Origin: Solirubrobacter soli DSM 22325
GTDB taxonomy: Bacteria; Actinomycetota; Thermoleophilia; Solirubrobacterales; Solirubrobacteraceae
Assembly (NCBI RefSeq): GCF_000423665.1
Contig: NZ_AUIK01000022.1
Span: 124,001 to 188,000, forward strand
Reading direction: 5' to 3'
DNA length: 64,000 nt
This document shows, piece after piece, positions 18,502-27,607 of the stretch. A program made the position numbers and the translations under genes. Every line of letters starts with the position of its first letter. Position 1 is the first letter of the stretch. Under the pieces are notes generated by a model. It saw only the letters and a list, made by a program, of their open reading frames with translations. It did not search any database and had not been told where the DNA came from.

Positions 18502-19274
18502 ATCAGCGCCGCGAGCGCGTCGGGGCGGTCGATCGAGACGAACGAGTAGGAGTCCTCGATCTCCACGAAGCGGGCATCGGCGAACTGGGCCGCGAGTCGG
18601 CGGCCCAATTCGACCGGGAAGCAGCGGTCGTCCGACGGCCAGCAGAAGATCGCCTCGCCTTCGAAGGCGCGCAGCTTGGGCGCGGCGTCGAGCAGCAGCC
18701 CGGGGGTGCACCCGCGCAGGAACTGCGAGCCGTCGCGGACGATCTCGAAGTCGCTCAGGGCGGGCGCCGTCCAGCCCGCGACGGTCTCGTTGCTCGCTCG
18801 CTTGGTCAGCCAGCCGAAGCCGATCGGCAGCCGCCAGGCGTTCGGGACCCGCAGCGGCGAGAGGAACGCGGCGAGCAGATGCGGTGAGCGGCCGAGCGTG
18901 AAGAGCGGCTTGAACAGGGCGGGCGGGAAGACCTCGAGCGCGTCGCAGGGCGTGAACACCACGCGCGCGATCCCCTCAGGACGACGCGTGAGCAGCAGTT
19001 GCAGGATCGCGCCGCCGGTGTCGTTGGCCACCACGGTCAGGTCGGTCAAGCCCTCGGCGGCGATCAGGTCCGCGACCATGTCGGCGACGCTTGAGGGGGA
19101 GAGCGCGGCGCGGTTCTCCACCGGCTCCAGATGCGAGCCGAGCGGCAGCGTCGGCGCGAGGCAGCGGCGCCCCGGCAGCAGGTCGATGACCGGATCCCAC
19201 AGCGTGCGGTCGACGAGCGCACCGTGCAGGAACAGCACCGGCGGGCCGTTGCCGCCCGAGTCGAACAGCTCCAT
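18498..19274 (-). CDS. Alpha/beta hydrolase with an Asp nucleophile motif
   Basis: 258 residues. Oxyanion-hole segment VLFLHGALVDRTLW and nucleophile elbow VVANDTGGAI with Asp instead of Ser, as in haloalkane dehalogenases and related enzymes. The region where the catalytic His is expected reads EDSYSFVSIDRPDAL, without His. It may therefore be a non-classical or inactive member of the family. Divergent from dxr with a 49-bp gap. Confidence 0.75.
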   Translation of the reverse strand: MELFDSGGNGPPVLFLHGALVDRTLWDPVIDLLPGRRCLAPTLPLGSHLEPVENRAALSPSSVADMVADLIAAEGLTDLTVVANDTGGAILQLLLTRRPEGIARVVFTPCDALEVFPPALFKPLFTLGRSPHLLAAFLSPLRVPNAWRLPIGFGWLTKRASNETVAGWTAPALSDFEIVRDGSQFLRGCTPGLLLDAAPKLRAFEGEAIFCWPSDDRCFPVELGRRLAAQFADARFVEIEDSYSFVSIDRPDALAALI

Positions 19275-19323
19275 CCGCGAACCTTATCCAGCCCAAATCC
19301 ACCCGCTGCCACAATGGGCCTCC

Positions 19324-20475
19324 GTGAAGCGGGTACTCATCCTGGGCTCGACGGGGTCCATCGGCACCCAGGCGCTCGACGTCATCTCCCGCGCCAAGGG
19401 CGCCTTCGAGGTCGTCGGCCTGTCCGCCGGGCGCGACCATCAGCAGCTGATCAAGCAGGCGCTCGAGCACGGCGTGGCCAAGATCGCCGTCTCGGATCCC
19501 GACGCCGCGGCGCTGGCCGCCGAGCAGTGGACGCGCGGCGACGTCCTGCGCGGCCCCGAAGGGCTGATCGCGCTCGTCGCCGAGTCCGGCGCCGATCTGG
19601 TGCTCAACTCGATCGTCGGCTCGGCCGGGCTCGGCCCGACGATCGTCGCGCTGACCGAGGGCATCGACGTCGCGCTGGCCAACAAGGAGTCGCTCGTCGT
19701 CGGCGGTGAGCTCGTGACCGCGCTGGCCGAGGCCACCGGCGCCCGGCTGATCCCGATCGACTCCGAGCACACCGCGATCCACCACCTCCTCTCGGGCGAG
19801 CCGCCCGGTGTGGTCGAGAAGCTGATCATCACCGCCTCCGGCGGCCCGTTCCGCGGCCGCAAGGACCTCGAGGACGTGACCGTCGAGCAGGCGCTCAACC
19901 ACCCCACGTGGCGGATGGGCGGCAAGATCACGATCGACTCGGCGACGCTGATGAACAAGGGCCTGGAGCTGATGGAGGCGCACCACCTCTTCGGCACGCC
20001 CTACGACCGCATCGACGTCGTCGTGCACCCGCAGTCGATCATCCACGCGCTCGTCCAGCTCTGCGACGGCTCGACCAAGGCCCACATGGGCTACCCGGAC
20101 ATGCGGGTCGCGATCGGCTACGCGCTGCACCACCCGGACCGCGCCGACCTGCCGATCGAGAACCTCGACCTGGTCAAGCTCGGCCGGCTGGACTTCGAGG
20201 CGCCCGACCTGGAGGCGTTCCCGTGCCTGCGCCTGGCCCGCGAGGCCGCCGTCGCCGGCGGCACCGCGCCGTGCGCGCTCAACGCCGCCAACGAGATCGC
20301 CGTCCACGCCTTCCTCAACGGCCGCCTCGGGTTCACCGGCATCCCGCGCGTCATCGAGAGCGTGTTGGACCAGTTGGGCAGCCACCGCGTGCATGACTTC
20401 GAGGCGCTGTACGTGACCGACTCCGAGGCCCGCGAGCTGGCCAACGAGCTGATCGAGAGCGGCGTGCCGGCGTGA
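19324..20475 (+). CDS. dxr: 1-deoxy-D-xylulose 5-phosphate reductoisomerase
   Basis: 383 residues from GTG. NADPH site LGSTGSIGTQALDV, metal and substrate loops ANKESLVVGG, IPIDSEHTAIHHLL, and MNKGLELMEAHHLFG are intact. It performs the second step of the MEP isoprenoid pathway, which feeds UppS (13886-14548); ispG of the same pathway is at 27608. The stop overlaps the GTG of rseP. Confidence 0.96.
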   Translation: MKRVLILGSTGSIGTQALDVISRAKGAFEVVGLSAGRDHQQLIKQALEHGVAKIAVSDPDAAALAAEQWTRGDVLRGPEGLIALVAESGADLVLNSIVGSAGLGPTIVALTEGIDVALANKESLVVGGELVTALAEATGARLIPIDSEHTAIHHLLSGEPPGVVEKLIITASGGPFRGRKDLEDVTVEQALNHPTWRMGGKITIDSATLMNKGLELMEAHHLFGTPYDRIDVVVHPQSIIHALVQLCDGSTKAHMGYPDMRVAIGYALHHPDRADLPIENLDLVKLGRLDFEAPDLEAFPCLRLAREAAVAGGTAPCALNAANEIAVHAFLNGRLGFTGIPRVIESVLDQLGSHRVHDFEALYVTDSEARELANELIESGVPA

Positions 20476-21536
20476 GCTGGGTCCTGGCGTTCCTCGGCTT
20501 CGCGATGCTCGTGATCCTGCACGAGGCCGGCCACTTCTTCGCCGCCAAGGCCGTCGGGATGCGGGTGGAGCGCTTCGCGTTGTTCTTCCCGCCGCTGATG
20601 TACAAGATCCGCCGCGGTGAGACCGAGTACGGCATCGGGGCGATCCCGCTCGGCGGCTACGTGAAGATCACGGGCATGAACCCGGCGGAGGAGATCCCGC
20701 CGGAGCACGCCCACCGCGCCTACTACCGCCAGCCGGTGTGGAAGCGGATCGTCGTGATCGCCGCCGGCCCCGCGGTCAACATCGTGCTGGCCTTCGTGAT
20801 CCTCGCGGGTGTCTTCATCTCCCAGGGGACGGTCAGCCCGCCGCCGGTCGTCGGCAAGATCGAGGCCAACACGCCCGCCGCGACCGCGCTCAAGCAGGGC
20901 GACGTGCTGCTCGCGGTCGACGGCAAGCCGCTGTCGGGCAACTACACCGAGCAGCTCGACCAGATCCAGAAGGCGGTCGGCGCCCACAAAGGGACAGCGG
21001 TCGCCATCAAGGTCCGCCGCGACGGCACCGAGCAGGTCGTGACCGGCAAGACGTTCTTCGACAAGGCCAACGACCGCTACCGCTTCGGGTTCGCCTACGA
21101 CCAGGACGCGAGCGTCCAGCCGGCCGGCCCGCTGCGGGCGAGCGGCCTGGCGCTGGAGGAGATGTGGACGGTGACGAGCGCGACCGTCAGCCACATCGCG
21201 CAGATCTTCGTGCCCGAGAAGCGCAAGGAGCTCGGCAGCGTCGTCGGCGGCTATGAGCAGACCCGCCAGGCGTTCACCATCAGCACCAGCACCGCGCTCG
21301 TGATCCTCGCGTTCATCAGCCTGTCGCTCGGCATCATCAACCTGTTCCCGTTCCTGCCGCTCGACGGCGGGCACATCTTCTGGGCGCTGGCGGAGAAGGT
21401 CCGCGGCCGCGCGATCCCGTTCAGCATCATGGAGCGCGCCGGGTTCATCGGGTTCGCACTCGTCATCGCGCTGTTCCTGGTCGGGCTCACCAACGACCTC
21501 GACCGGCTGGCCAACGGGGGCTTCAGACTCCGGTAG
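20472..21536 (+). CDS. rseP: Site-2 intramembrane zinc metalloprotease (RseP/RasP, M50)
   Basis: 354 residues. HEAGH in the first membrane helix (about residue 17) gives the zinc ligands, with the third in FPFLPLDGGHIFW near 295. One PDZ domain (about 125-210) lies between the helices, fewer than the two of E. coli RseP. It cleaves transmembrane anti-sigma factors or signal-peptide remnants. A membrane-bound RskA-like protein in this window (46085-47200) is a conceivable substrate, but that is inference. Confidence 0.93.
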   Translation: MSWVLAFLGFAMLVILHEAGHFFAAKAVGMRVERFALFFPPLMYKIRRGETEYGIGAIPLGGYVKITGMNPAEEIPPEHAHRAYYRQPVWKRIVVIAAGPAVNIVLAFVILAGVFISQGTVSPPPVVGKIEANTPAATALKQGDVLLAVDGKPLSGNYTEQLDQIQKAVGAHKGTAVAIKVRRDGTEQVVTGKTFFDKANDRYRFGFAYDQDASVQPAGPLRASGLALEEMWTVTSATVSHIAQIFVPEKRKELGSVVGGYEQTRQAFTISTSTALVILAFISLSLGIINLFPFLPLDGGHIFWALAEKVRGRAIPFSIMERAGFIGFALVIALFLVGLTNDLDRLANGGFRLR

Positions 21537-21545
21537 CTTCCCCCT

Positions 21546-23279
21546 ATGGGGGAGACACGACGCGCGGTCGGCGCCGCGACGATCGCCGAGGCGTTCCGCC
21601 TCACCGCCGAAGACCACCCGGACAAGATCGCCGTCCGGACGCTGCACGACGAGGTTTCCTACACCTGGGCGCAGCTGCGTGAGAAGGTCGACGCGCTGGC
21701 CGGCGGCCTCCACCGCCTGGGGGTACGCCGCGGGGACACCGTCGCGCTGATGATCTCCAACCGCCCCGAGTTCATGGTCGCCGACCTGGCGGCGATGACG
21801 CTCGGCGCGACCCCGTTCTCGATCTACCTGACCTCGGCGCCGGACCAGGTCGCGTACGTGCTGCGAGACGCCGCGGCCAAGGTCGCGATCGTCGAGGAGC
21901 CGTTCAAGCCGCTGGTCGCCGGTCTCGCCGAGCACGTCCTCACGATCGACGACCTGCCCGAGGACCCGGACTTCGACGCCGAGCCGCACTGGCGCGCCGT
22001 CGAGCCCGACGACATCCTGACGCTGATCTACACCAGTGGCACCACGGGGCCGCCGAAGGGCGTGCAGATCGCCCATCGCAACCAGATGGCCGCGGTCGAC
22101 GCCGTCGAGCGGCGGGTCGGGTTCCCCGACGACTCGCGCGTGATCAGCTGGCTCCCGAGCGCCCACGTCGCCGAGCGCACCGCCCACCACTACCTCCCGA
22201 TCGTCTACGCGATGACGATCACGACCTGCCCGGACCCGCGCCAGATCGGCACCTACCTGCCGGCGGTCAAACCGACGTGGTTCTTCGCGGTCCCGCGCGT
22301 ATGGGAGAAGCTCAAGGCCGGGGTGGAGGCCAAGCTGGGCGGCGACGAGCAGGCGATGCAGCTGATCGCGGCCGGCGCGCAGGCGGTCGAGCTCCTCCAA
22401 ACGGGGGAGTCCGTCCCTCCCGAGTTGCAGGCCGTTCTCGACGTCGCCGAGCCGAAGCTGTTCGCCCCGTTGCGCGCGGCGATCGGGCTCGACGAGGCGA
22501 AGCTGGTCAACGTCGGCGCGGCACCCACGCCGCGCGAGGTGCTCGTGTTCTTCCACGCGATCGGGATCCCGCTCGCCGAGATCTGGGGGATGAGCGAGAC
22601 CTGCGGCGCCGGGGCGTCCAATCCGGGCGAGCGGATCAAGATCGGCACGGTCGGTCTGCCGTCGCCCGGGGTCGAGCTCAAGCTCGCCTCCGACGGGGAG
22701 CTGCTGGCCCGTTCGAAGGTCGTCATGGTCGGCTACCGGAACCTGCCGGAGCGCACCGCCGAGGCGCTCGACGACGATGGCTGGCTGCACACCGGCGACG
22801 TCGCGACGATCGACGAAGACGGTTACGTGACGCTGATCGACCGGAAAAAGGAGCTGATCATCAACGCGGCCGGCAAGAACATGTCGCCGGCCAACATCGA
22901 GGCGACGCTCAAGGGTGCCTCGCCACTGATCGGCCAGGCGTGCGTGATCGGTGACGGCCGCCGCTACAACACCGCGCTGCTGGTGCTCGACCCCGACGTC
23001 GCGCCCGCCTGGGCGGCGCGTCACGGCATCGACTCAGACCTCGCGTCACTCGCGCGTGACGAGCGGGTGATCGCCGCCGTGCAGGAGGGCGTCGACGCGG
23101 CCAACCGGACGCTCTCGAGGCCTGAGGCGATCAAGCGCTTCACGCTGATCGAGGGCGACTGGCTGCCGGGCGGGGACGAGTTGACGCCCACGATGAAGCT
23201 CAAACGACGACCCGTCGAAGCCAAGTACGCGGACGCCATCGAGAGGATGTACGAGGTACCGGTTCGGTCGATCGGCTGA
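21546..23279 (+). CDS. Long-chain acyl-CoA synthetase (AMP-forming), FadD-like
   Basis: 577 residues. ANL-superfamily motifs: P-loop LIYTSGTTGPPKGVQIAH, IWGMSETCGAG, the adenylate Asp in DDGWLHTGDVATIDEDGY, and IINAAGKNMSPANIE. The C-terminus MKLKRRPVEAKYAD fits long-chain fatty acyl-CoA ligases. ATG 10 bp after rseP; a TAGCTT hexamer 6 nt before it suggests a leaderless transcript. Confidence 0.9.
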   Translation: MGETRRAVGAATIAEAFRLTAEDHPDKIAVRTLHDEVSYTWAQLREKVDALAGGLHRLGVRRGDTVALMISNRPEFMVADLAAMTLGATPFSIYLTSAPDQVAYVLRDAAAKVAIVEEPFKPLVAGLAEHVLTIDDLPEDPDFDAEPHWRAVEPDDILTLIYTSGTTGPPKGVQIAHRNQMAAVDAVERRVGFPDDSRVISWLPSAHVAERTAHHYLPIVYAMTITTCPDPRQIGTYLPAVKPTWFFAVPRVWEKLKAGVEAKLGGDEQAMQLIAAGAQAVELLQTGESVPPELQAVLDVAEPKLFAPLRAAIGLDEAKLVNVGAAPTPREVLVFFHAIGIPLAEIWGMSETCGAGASNPGERIKIGTVGLPSPGVELKLASDGELLARSKVVMVGYRNLPERTAEALDDDGWLHTGDVATIDEDGYVTLIDRKKELIINAAGKNMSPANIEATLKGASPLIGQACVIGDGRRYNTALLVLDPDVAPAWAARHGIDSDLASLARDERVIAAVQEGVDAANRTLSRPEAIKRFTLIEGDWLPGGDELTPTMKLKRRPVEAKYADAIERMYEVPVRSIG

Positions 23280-23289
23280 CAGAAGTATC

Positions 23290-23316
23290 TAAAGACTTGG
23301 CGAAGAGACCCGATCC
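23290..23316 (+). promoter_or_regulatory. Candidate FliA/WhiG-type promoter of the chemoreceptor gene
   Basis: TAAAGACT (23290-23297), an 11-bp spacer, then CCCGATCC (23309-23316). The family consensus is TAAAGTTT-N11-GCCGATAA: the spacing is exact, TAAAG and CCGAT match. Two copies of the 8-bp palindrome TCCATGGA (23314-23321 and 23337-23344) follow at the likely start site. Confidence 0.55.
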
Positions 23317-23354
23317 ATGGAGCAATCGTCCTCCCGTCCATGGAAGAGAGTTAC

Positions 23355-25529
23355 ATGCCCCACTTCGGGTCTTTGCGCGGCAAGATGCTTGCGCTGATCC
23401 TCACGCCGGTTGCCGTTGCCATCATCCTGCTGACGCTGTTCGCGATCTCCCGCGCGTCCAATGATCAGAAGAAGTCGGCCTTCGCCGAGCTCCAGCAACG
23501 CACCCAGGTCGAGTCGCTGAAGGTCGACCAGACGGTCGGCGGCGCGCTCGCCACCGCCAACGCCGCGGCCGCCGTGATCGCCGGTTCTGACACGCGCACC
23601 TCCGCGCTCGGCGGCATGACCAACCTGCTGACGGCCAACAGCAAGAACATCATGGCCGTCTACTCCGGCATCGCCCCCGGTGGCTTCGACAAGCCCGCGA
23701 AGGGCACGCCGGGCGCCGACAAGGCCGGCAACTTCGAGCCGAGCATCACGCTCTCCGAGAAGGGCGTCGTGGCCTCGGGCTCCGAGGATGGCGCCAAGGG
23801 CGCCGCCGCGTACGTCGCCAAGCCCGTCCCGGGCGTCCAGGAGCCCGCCGCCTACCAGGGCACGATGTACGTCACCTACCAGGCGAACATCACCAAGAAC
23901 GGCAAGGTCATCGGCTATGCCGGTACGGCCAACACGCTCGCGGGCGTCGACAAGACGATCTCCGCCACCAAGCTGCTCAAGAGCGGCTACGCGTTCGCCG
24001 TGTCGGGCAAGGGCGTCTTCGTGGCCAGCCCCGACAAGAAGAACAACGGCAAGCTCAGCCTCGCCACGCTGGCCGAGCAGAAGAACAACCCTGAGCTCAA
24101 GCAGGTCGCCGACTCGATCGCCGCCGGCAAGGACGGCCAGATCGAGACCAAGGACCCGTTCACGGGCAAGGACGTCGTCCTCACCTGGTCGCAGATCGAC
24201 AGCGCGGGCTGGAGCTTCCTGACCGCCGTCCCGGTCTCCGAGGTGCTCGCCCCGGTCGCCAGCCTCAAGAAGGCCCTGTTCGGCATCGGGCTGGTCATGT
24301 TGCTGCTCGTCGCCGGCGTGATCTTCTTCGTCGCCAACCTGCTGACCAAGCCGATCCGTCAGGTCACGGACGCCGCCGAGCGCCTCGCCGACGGTGACGT
24401 CGACGTCAAGGTCGACATCCAGTCCAAGGACGAGGTCGGCCGTCTGGCCGCGTCGTTCGGCCGCACCGTCGAGTACCTGCGCGAGAAGGCCACGGCCGCC
24501 GAGGCCGTCGCCGACGGCGACCTGACCGTCTCGGTCGCGCCGCGCTCGGACAAGGACCTGCTGGGCAACGCGTTCCAGCGCCTCGTCGGCGACCTGCGCG
24601 AGATCGTCGGCCGCGTGTCGAGCACCGCTTCGGGCGTCACCGACGCTTCGCGTCAGATGGCCGGCACCTCCGACGAGGCCGGCCGCGCGATCCAGGAGAT
24701 CGCCACCGCGATCGGCGAGGTCGCCGAGGGCACCAACGTCCAGGTCCAGAAGGTCGAGATCGTCCGCGAGGCCGCGGTCCGCGCCGCCGAGACCGCCCGT
24801 GACAGCGCCGAGCGCGCCCACGAGGCGGCTCAGACGGCCGAGCAGGCCAAGGGCATCGCCACCGAGGGTCTCGTCGCCGCCGACGAGGCGTCCGCCGCCA
24901 TGCGCGGCCTGGCCGAGTCGGCCGCGGGCGTGACCGGCGCGATCGAGTCGCTGGCCGGCAAGTCCGAGCGCATCGGCGGCATCGTCGACACGATCACGGG
25001 CATCGCCGAGCAGACGAACCTGCTGGCGCTGAACGCCGCGATCGAGGCCGCCCGTGCCGGTGAGCAGGGCAAGGGCTTCGCCGTCGTGGCCGAGGAGGTC
25101 CGCAAGCTGGCCGAGGAGTCGCAGACCGCGGCGGGCCAGATCGCCGGCCTCATCTCCGAGATCCAGCGCGAGACCGGCGAGGTCGTCGACATGGTCGCCG
25201 ACACCGCCGCGCGCACCGAGGGCGGCACCGTCACCGTCGAGAAGGCCCGCGCGGCCTTCGAGGCGATCGGCAGCGCCGTCGAGGACGTCTCCGGCCGCGC
25301 GGCCGACATCGCCGGCGCGATCGGGCAGCTGTCCGACGACGCCGACCAGATGGCCAACGACGTCGTCGGCGTCGCCACGGTCGCCGAGTCCGCCAGCGCC
25401 TCCAGCGAGCAGGTCTCGGCCTCGACGCAGCAGACCAGCGCGTCGACGCAGGAGATCGCCGCGTCCGCCCAGGACCTCGCGGCCAGCGCCGCCGAGCTCG
25501 AGCGGGTGGTGGCCACCTTCCGCCTCTAG
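23355..25529 (+). CDS. Methyl-accepting chemotaxis protein, Cache-like sensor, double HAMP
   Basis: 724 residues from ATG 23355, chosen over ATG 23340 because GGAAGAGAG lies just upstream. Membrane segment (about 12-35), extracellular Cache-like sensor (36-315), second membrane segment (about 316-338), HAMP (340-395) and a second HAMP-like unit (395-440), then the cytoplasmic coiled coil with the CheA/CheW-binding tip around [20 protein letters not shown]. No C-terminal CheR-tethering pentapeptide. The ligand is unknown. It has a FliA/WhiG-type promoter and a strong terminator. Confidence 0.93.
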   Translation: MPHFGSLRGKMLALILTPVAVAIILLTLFAISRASNDQKKSAFAELQQRTQVESLKVDQTVGGALATANAAAAVIAGSDTRTSALGGMTNLLTANSKNIMAVYSGIAPGGFDKPAKGTPGADKAGNFEPSITLSEKGVVASGSEDGAKGAAAYVAKPVPGVQEPAAYQGTMYVTYQANITKNGKVIGYAGTANTLAGVDKTISATKLLKSGYAFAVSGKGVFVASPDKKNNGKLSLATLAEQKNNPELKQVADSIAAGKDGQIETKDPFTGKDVVLTWSQIDSAGWSFLTAVPVSEVLAPVASLKKALFGIGLVMLLLVAGVIFFVANLLTKPIRQVTDAAERLADGDVDVKVDIQSKDEVGRLAASFGRTVEYLREKATAAEAVADGDLTVSVAPRSDKDLLGNAFQRLVGDLREIVGRVSSTASGVTDASRQMAGTSDEAGRAIQEIATAIGEVAEGTNVQVQKVEIVREAAVRAAETARDSAERAHEAAQTAEQAKGIATEGLVAADEASAAMRGLAESAAGVTGAIESLAGKSERIGGIVDTITGIAEQTNLLALNAAIEAARAGEQGKGFAVVAEEVRKLAEESQTAAGQIAGLISEIQRETGEVVDMVADTAARTEGGTVTVEKARAAFEAIGSAVEDVSGRAADIAGAIGQLSDDADQMANDVVGVATVAESASASSEQVSASTQQTSASTQEIAASAQDLAASAAELERVVATFRL

Positions 25530-25548
25530 CGGCGGGTCAACGAGTCAA

Positions 25549-25581
25549 CGGCCGGCCGCGCAATTGAGCCGCGGCCGGCCG
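25549..25581. repeat. 12-bp perfect hairpin after the chemoreceptor gene
   Basis: CGGCCGGCCGCG and CGCGGCCGGCCG around a 9-nt loop, with no T-run behind it. It is the first of two tandem hairpins downstream of the gene and may protect the mRNA end or assist termination. Confidence 0.7.
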
Positions 25582-25603
25582 GAGAACTTCATGGTCGGGC
25601 ACT

Positions 25604-25643
25604 TGGGGTGCTCTCTCTACGGGGAGAGCACCCCATTTTCGTT
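25604..25643 (+). terminator. Rho-independent terminator of the chemoreceptor gene
   Basis: Perfect 12-bp arms TGGGGTGCTCTC and GAGAGCACCCCA, 8-nt loop, followed by TTTTCGTTT. The T-run lies on the plus strand only. The hairpin also encodes the last residues and the stop codon of the convergent marR gene. Confidence 0.88.
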
Positions 25644-26069
25644 TCGGGCTACCCCTACCTGATCCAGGACGCCGGCGATCGTGCGCATGACGGCGGCCGC
25701 CGTGCGCAGCTCCGCTTCGGAGTGCTCGGCCAGGCCGTCCTCCCACATGCGCTCCCACAGCGCGCGCTTGGACTTGAGCTTCTCCTGCCCGGCGTCGGTC
25801 ATGCGGACGATCACCTGGCGGCGGTCGGTCTCCGAGCGCCGCCGCGAGACCATCTCCTTGGCCTCGAGCTGGTCGAGCATCGCGGTCATCGCCCCGGGGC
25901 TCAGCTCGGCGCGCTTGGCCAGCTCGCCCGCCGTGACCTCTTCGTCCTTGGCCAGCTGGACGAGGACGCGGATCTGGGCGTGACGCGGGTCGCGGCCCCG
26001 CAGCCGGCGCTCGGCGCCCATCAACTCGCCGAACGCGGCGCGGAGCGTGTCCATCTCGGTGGGGGTCAT
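25617..26069 (-). CDS. MarR family transcriptional regulator
   Basis: 150 residues. Winged HTH of the MarR type: GELAKRAELSPGAMTAMLDQL and the wing RRRSETDRRQVIVRMTDAG. Its start overlaps the end of the MFS gene by 4 bp, so both are one operon and it probably controls the efflux gene. The last residues (NENGVLSP) and stop are encoded by the terminator hairpin of the opposite-strand chemoreceptor gene. Confidence 0.9.
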   Translation of the reverse strand: MTPTEMDTLRAAFGELMGAERRLRGRDPRHAQIRVLVQLAKDEEVTAGELAKRAELSPGAMTAMLDQLEAKEMVSRRRSETDRRQVIVRMTDAGQEKLKSKRALWERMWEDGLAEHSEAELRTAAAVMRTIAGVLDQVGVARNENGVLSP

Positions 26070-27502
26070 GCGACCGCCTCCAGGGCGAGGTCGGCGGGGA
26101 GGACCCCGGCGGTCGCCTTCGCGCGGCGCTCGACGAGGGTCAGGACGATCGTCGGCAGGAGCGCGACGAGGCTGATCCCGAGGACCCAGTAGTAGGTGTC
26201 GCCGAACGCGGCGGCGATGCCCTCGGGGGAGGGGGCGGCGAGGCCGCCGATGCCGCTCGAGAGGACGACGGTGAGGATCGCGGTGCCGATCGAGCCGCCG
26301 ACGCGCTGCAGGACGTTGAGCTGCGGCGTCGCGTCGTTGATCTGGTCCGGGCGCAGGACGGCGTAGGCGGCGGTCATCGACGGCATCATCGACATGCCGA
26401 TGCCGAAGCCGCGGACGATCATCGCCGCGGCGATCAACACGAAGCTCGTGTCGGCCTCGATCAGGACGAACGGGACCGTGGCCGCGATCGTGATCGCGCC
26501 GCCGATCAGCGACGTCAGCCCGCCGCCGAGGCGCTCGGTCACGCGGCCGGAGAGCGCCATCGCCAGCGCCGCGCCGATGCCCTGCGGGGCGAGCAGGAGG
26601 CCGGTGTGGACGGCGTCCTCGTGGCGGACGAGCTGGAAGTACAGCGGCATCAGGACCATCGCGCCGAACAGCGCGGCGCCCAGCGCGGTCATCGTCACCG
26701 ACGCGGCGGCAAAGGCCTTGTTTGCGTAAAGGCGGACGTCGAGGAGCGGATTGTCGATGCGCAGCGCGCGGACCACGAACGCGGCGACCAGCGCGATGCC
26801 GAGCAGGAACGGGACCATCACGGAGTCGGCGAGCAGGCTGCCGGCCGTGCCGGACTCGGCCAGGCCGTAGGTGATGCCGACCAGGCCGGTGGCGACCAGC
26901 GCGAGGCCGGTCACGTCGAGGCGGCCCGCCTTCAGCGGTGAGGCCTCGTCATGCGGCAGCAGGCGCAGCGCGGCGAACACGGCGGCGATGCCGACCGGGA
27001 GGTTGACGAAGAAGATCCACTGCCAGCCGGCGTGCTCGACGAGCAGGCCGCCGAGGGTGGGGCCGAAGACCGGGGCGAGGATGATCGGGACGCCGATCGC
27101 GCTCATGACGCGCGCCATGTTCTGCGGGCCGGCGGCGCGGACGAGGATCATCTGGCCGATCGGCATCAGCATGCCGCCGCCGAGACCCTGGAGCACGCGG
27201 GCGGCGATCAGCGACTCAGCCGACCAGGCGAATCCACAGAGCGCCGAGCCCGCCGTGAAGAGCACGAGCGAGATCAGATACAGGCGACGAGCGCCGAAGC
27301 GGGCGGCGGCCCAGCCGGTGACCGGGATCACGGCGGCGAGCGCGAGCATGTAGCCGGTGACGACCCACTGGATGCCGTCGAGCGGGGTGTTCAGGTCCTT
27401 GGAGAGGGTGCCGAGCGCGACGTTGACGATCGTCGTGTCGAGCACCGACATGATCGCGCCGAGGATCACGACGATGGCGATGCGCCAGAGGTGTTTGTTC
27501 AT
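26066..27502 (-). CDS. DHA2 family (EmrB/QacA-type) MFS drug efflux transporter
   Basis: 478 residues, start at MNKHLWRIAIVV rather than the longer frame opening at 27562, which would read through the operator. Motif D1-like LDTTIVNVALGTL in helix 1, the MFS motif A region AARFGARRLYLISL, and motif C-like GPTLGGLLVEHAGWQWIFF mark a proton antiporter with about 14 helices. Substrates are probably hydrophobic drugs. Transcribed with marR from a dyad-containing promoter region. Confidence 0.9.
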   Translation of the reverse strand: MNKHLWRIAIVVILGAIMSVLDTTIVNVALGTLSKDLNTPLDGIQWVVTGYMLALAAVIPVTGWAAARFGARRLYLISLVLFTAGSALCGFAWSAESLIAARVLQGLGGGMLMPIGQMILVRAAGPQNMARVMSAIGVPIILAPVFGPTLGGLLVEHAGWQWIFFVNLPVGIAAVFAALRLLPHDEASPLKAGRLDVTGLALVATGLVGITYGLAESGTAGSLLADSVMVPFLLGIALVAAFVVRALRIDNPLLDVRLYANKAFAAASVTMTALGAALFGAMVLMPLYFQLVRHEDAVHTGLLLAPQGIGAALAMALSGRVTERLGGGLTSLIGGAITIAATVPFVLIEADTSFVLIAAAMIVRGFGIGMSMMPSMTAAYAVLRPDQINDATPQLNVLQRVGGSIGTAILTVVLSSGIGGLAAPSPEGIAAAFGDTYYWVLGISLVALLPTIVLTLVERRAKATAGVLPADLALEAVA

Positions 27503-27514
27503 TTCGTTTTGACT

Positions 27515-27556
27515 CCGAATCTTTCGATACCAAAAGTTTAGCATCGAATGTTTCGG
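27515..27556. promoter_or_regulatory. Putative operator upstream of the MFS-marR operon
   Basis: Arms CCGAATCTTTCGAT and ATCGAATGTTTCGG pair at 12 of 14 positions around a 14-bp AT-rich centre. It lies 13 bp before the MFS start, and the region is much richer in A/T than its surroundings. The co-transcribed MarR protein is the obvious candidate ligand; a regulator of ispG on the other side is also possible. Confidence 0.55.
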
Positions 27557-27607
27557 CGTCAAGACGTTTACACTTGAGCCGCCTGGGCGCCTCTAGACTC
27601 AGTGGCA

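Noticed and set aside
23314..23344. Paired TCCATGGA palindromes as a specific operator
   Set aside because: Only 8 bp each, and one overlaps the putative -10; evidence is too thin for its own claim.
20118..24821. Long minus-strand frames (968 and 510 codons) opposite rseP, fadD and the chemoreceptor
   Set aside because: The plus-strand genes have complete family motifs; the antisense frames have biased Arg/Asp/His composition and no motif.
25549..25581. Reading the GC-only 12-bp hairpin as the main terminator
   Set aside because: It has no T-run; the next hairpin at 25604-25635 does.
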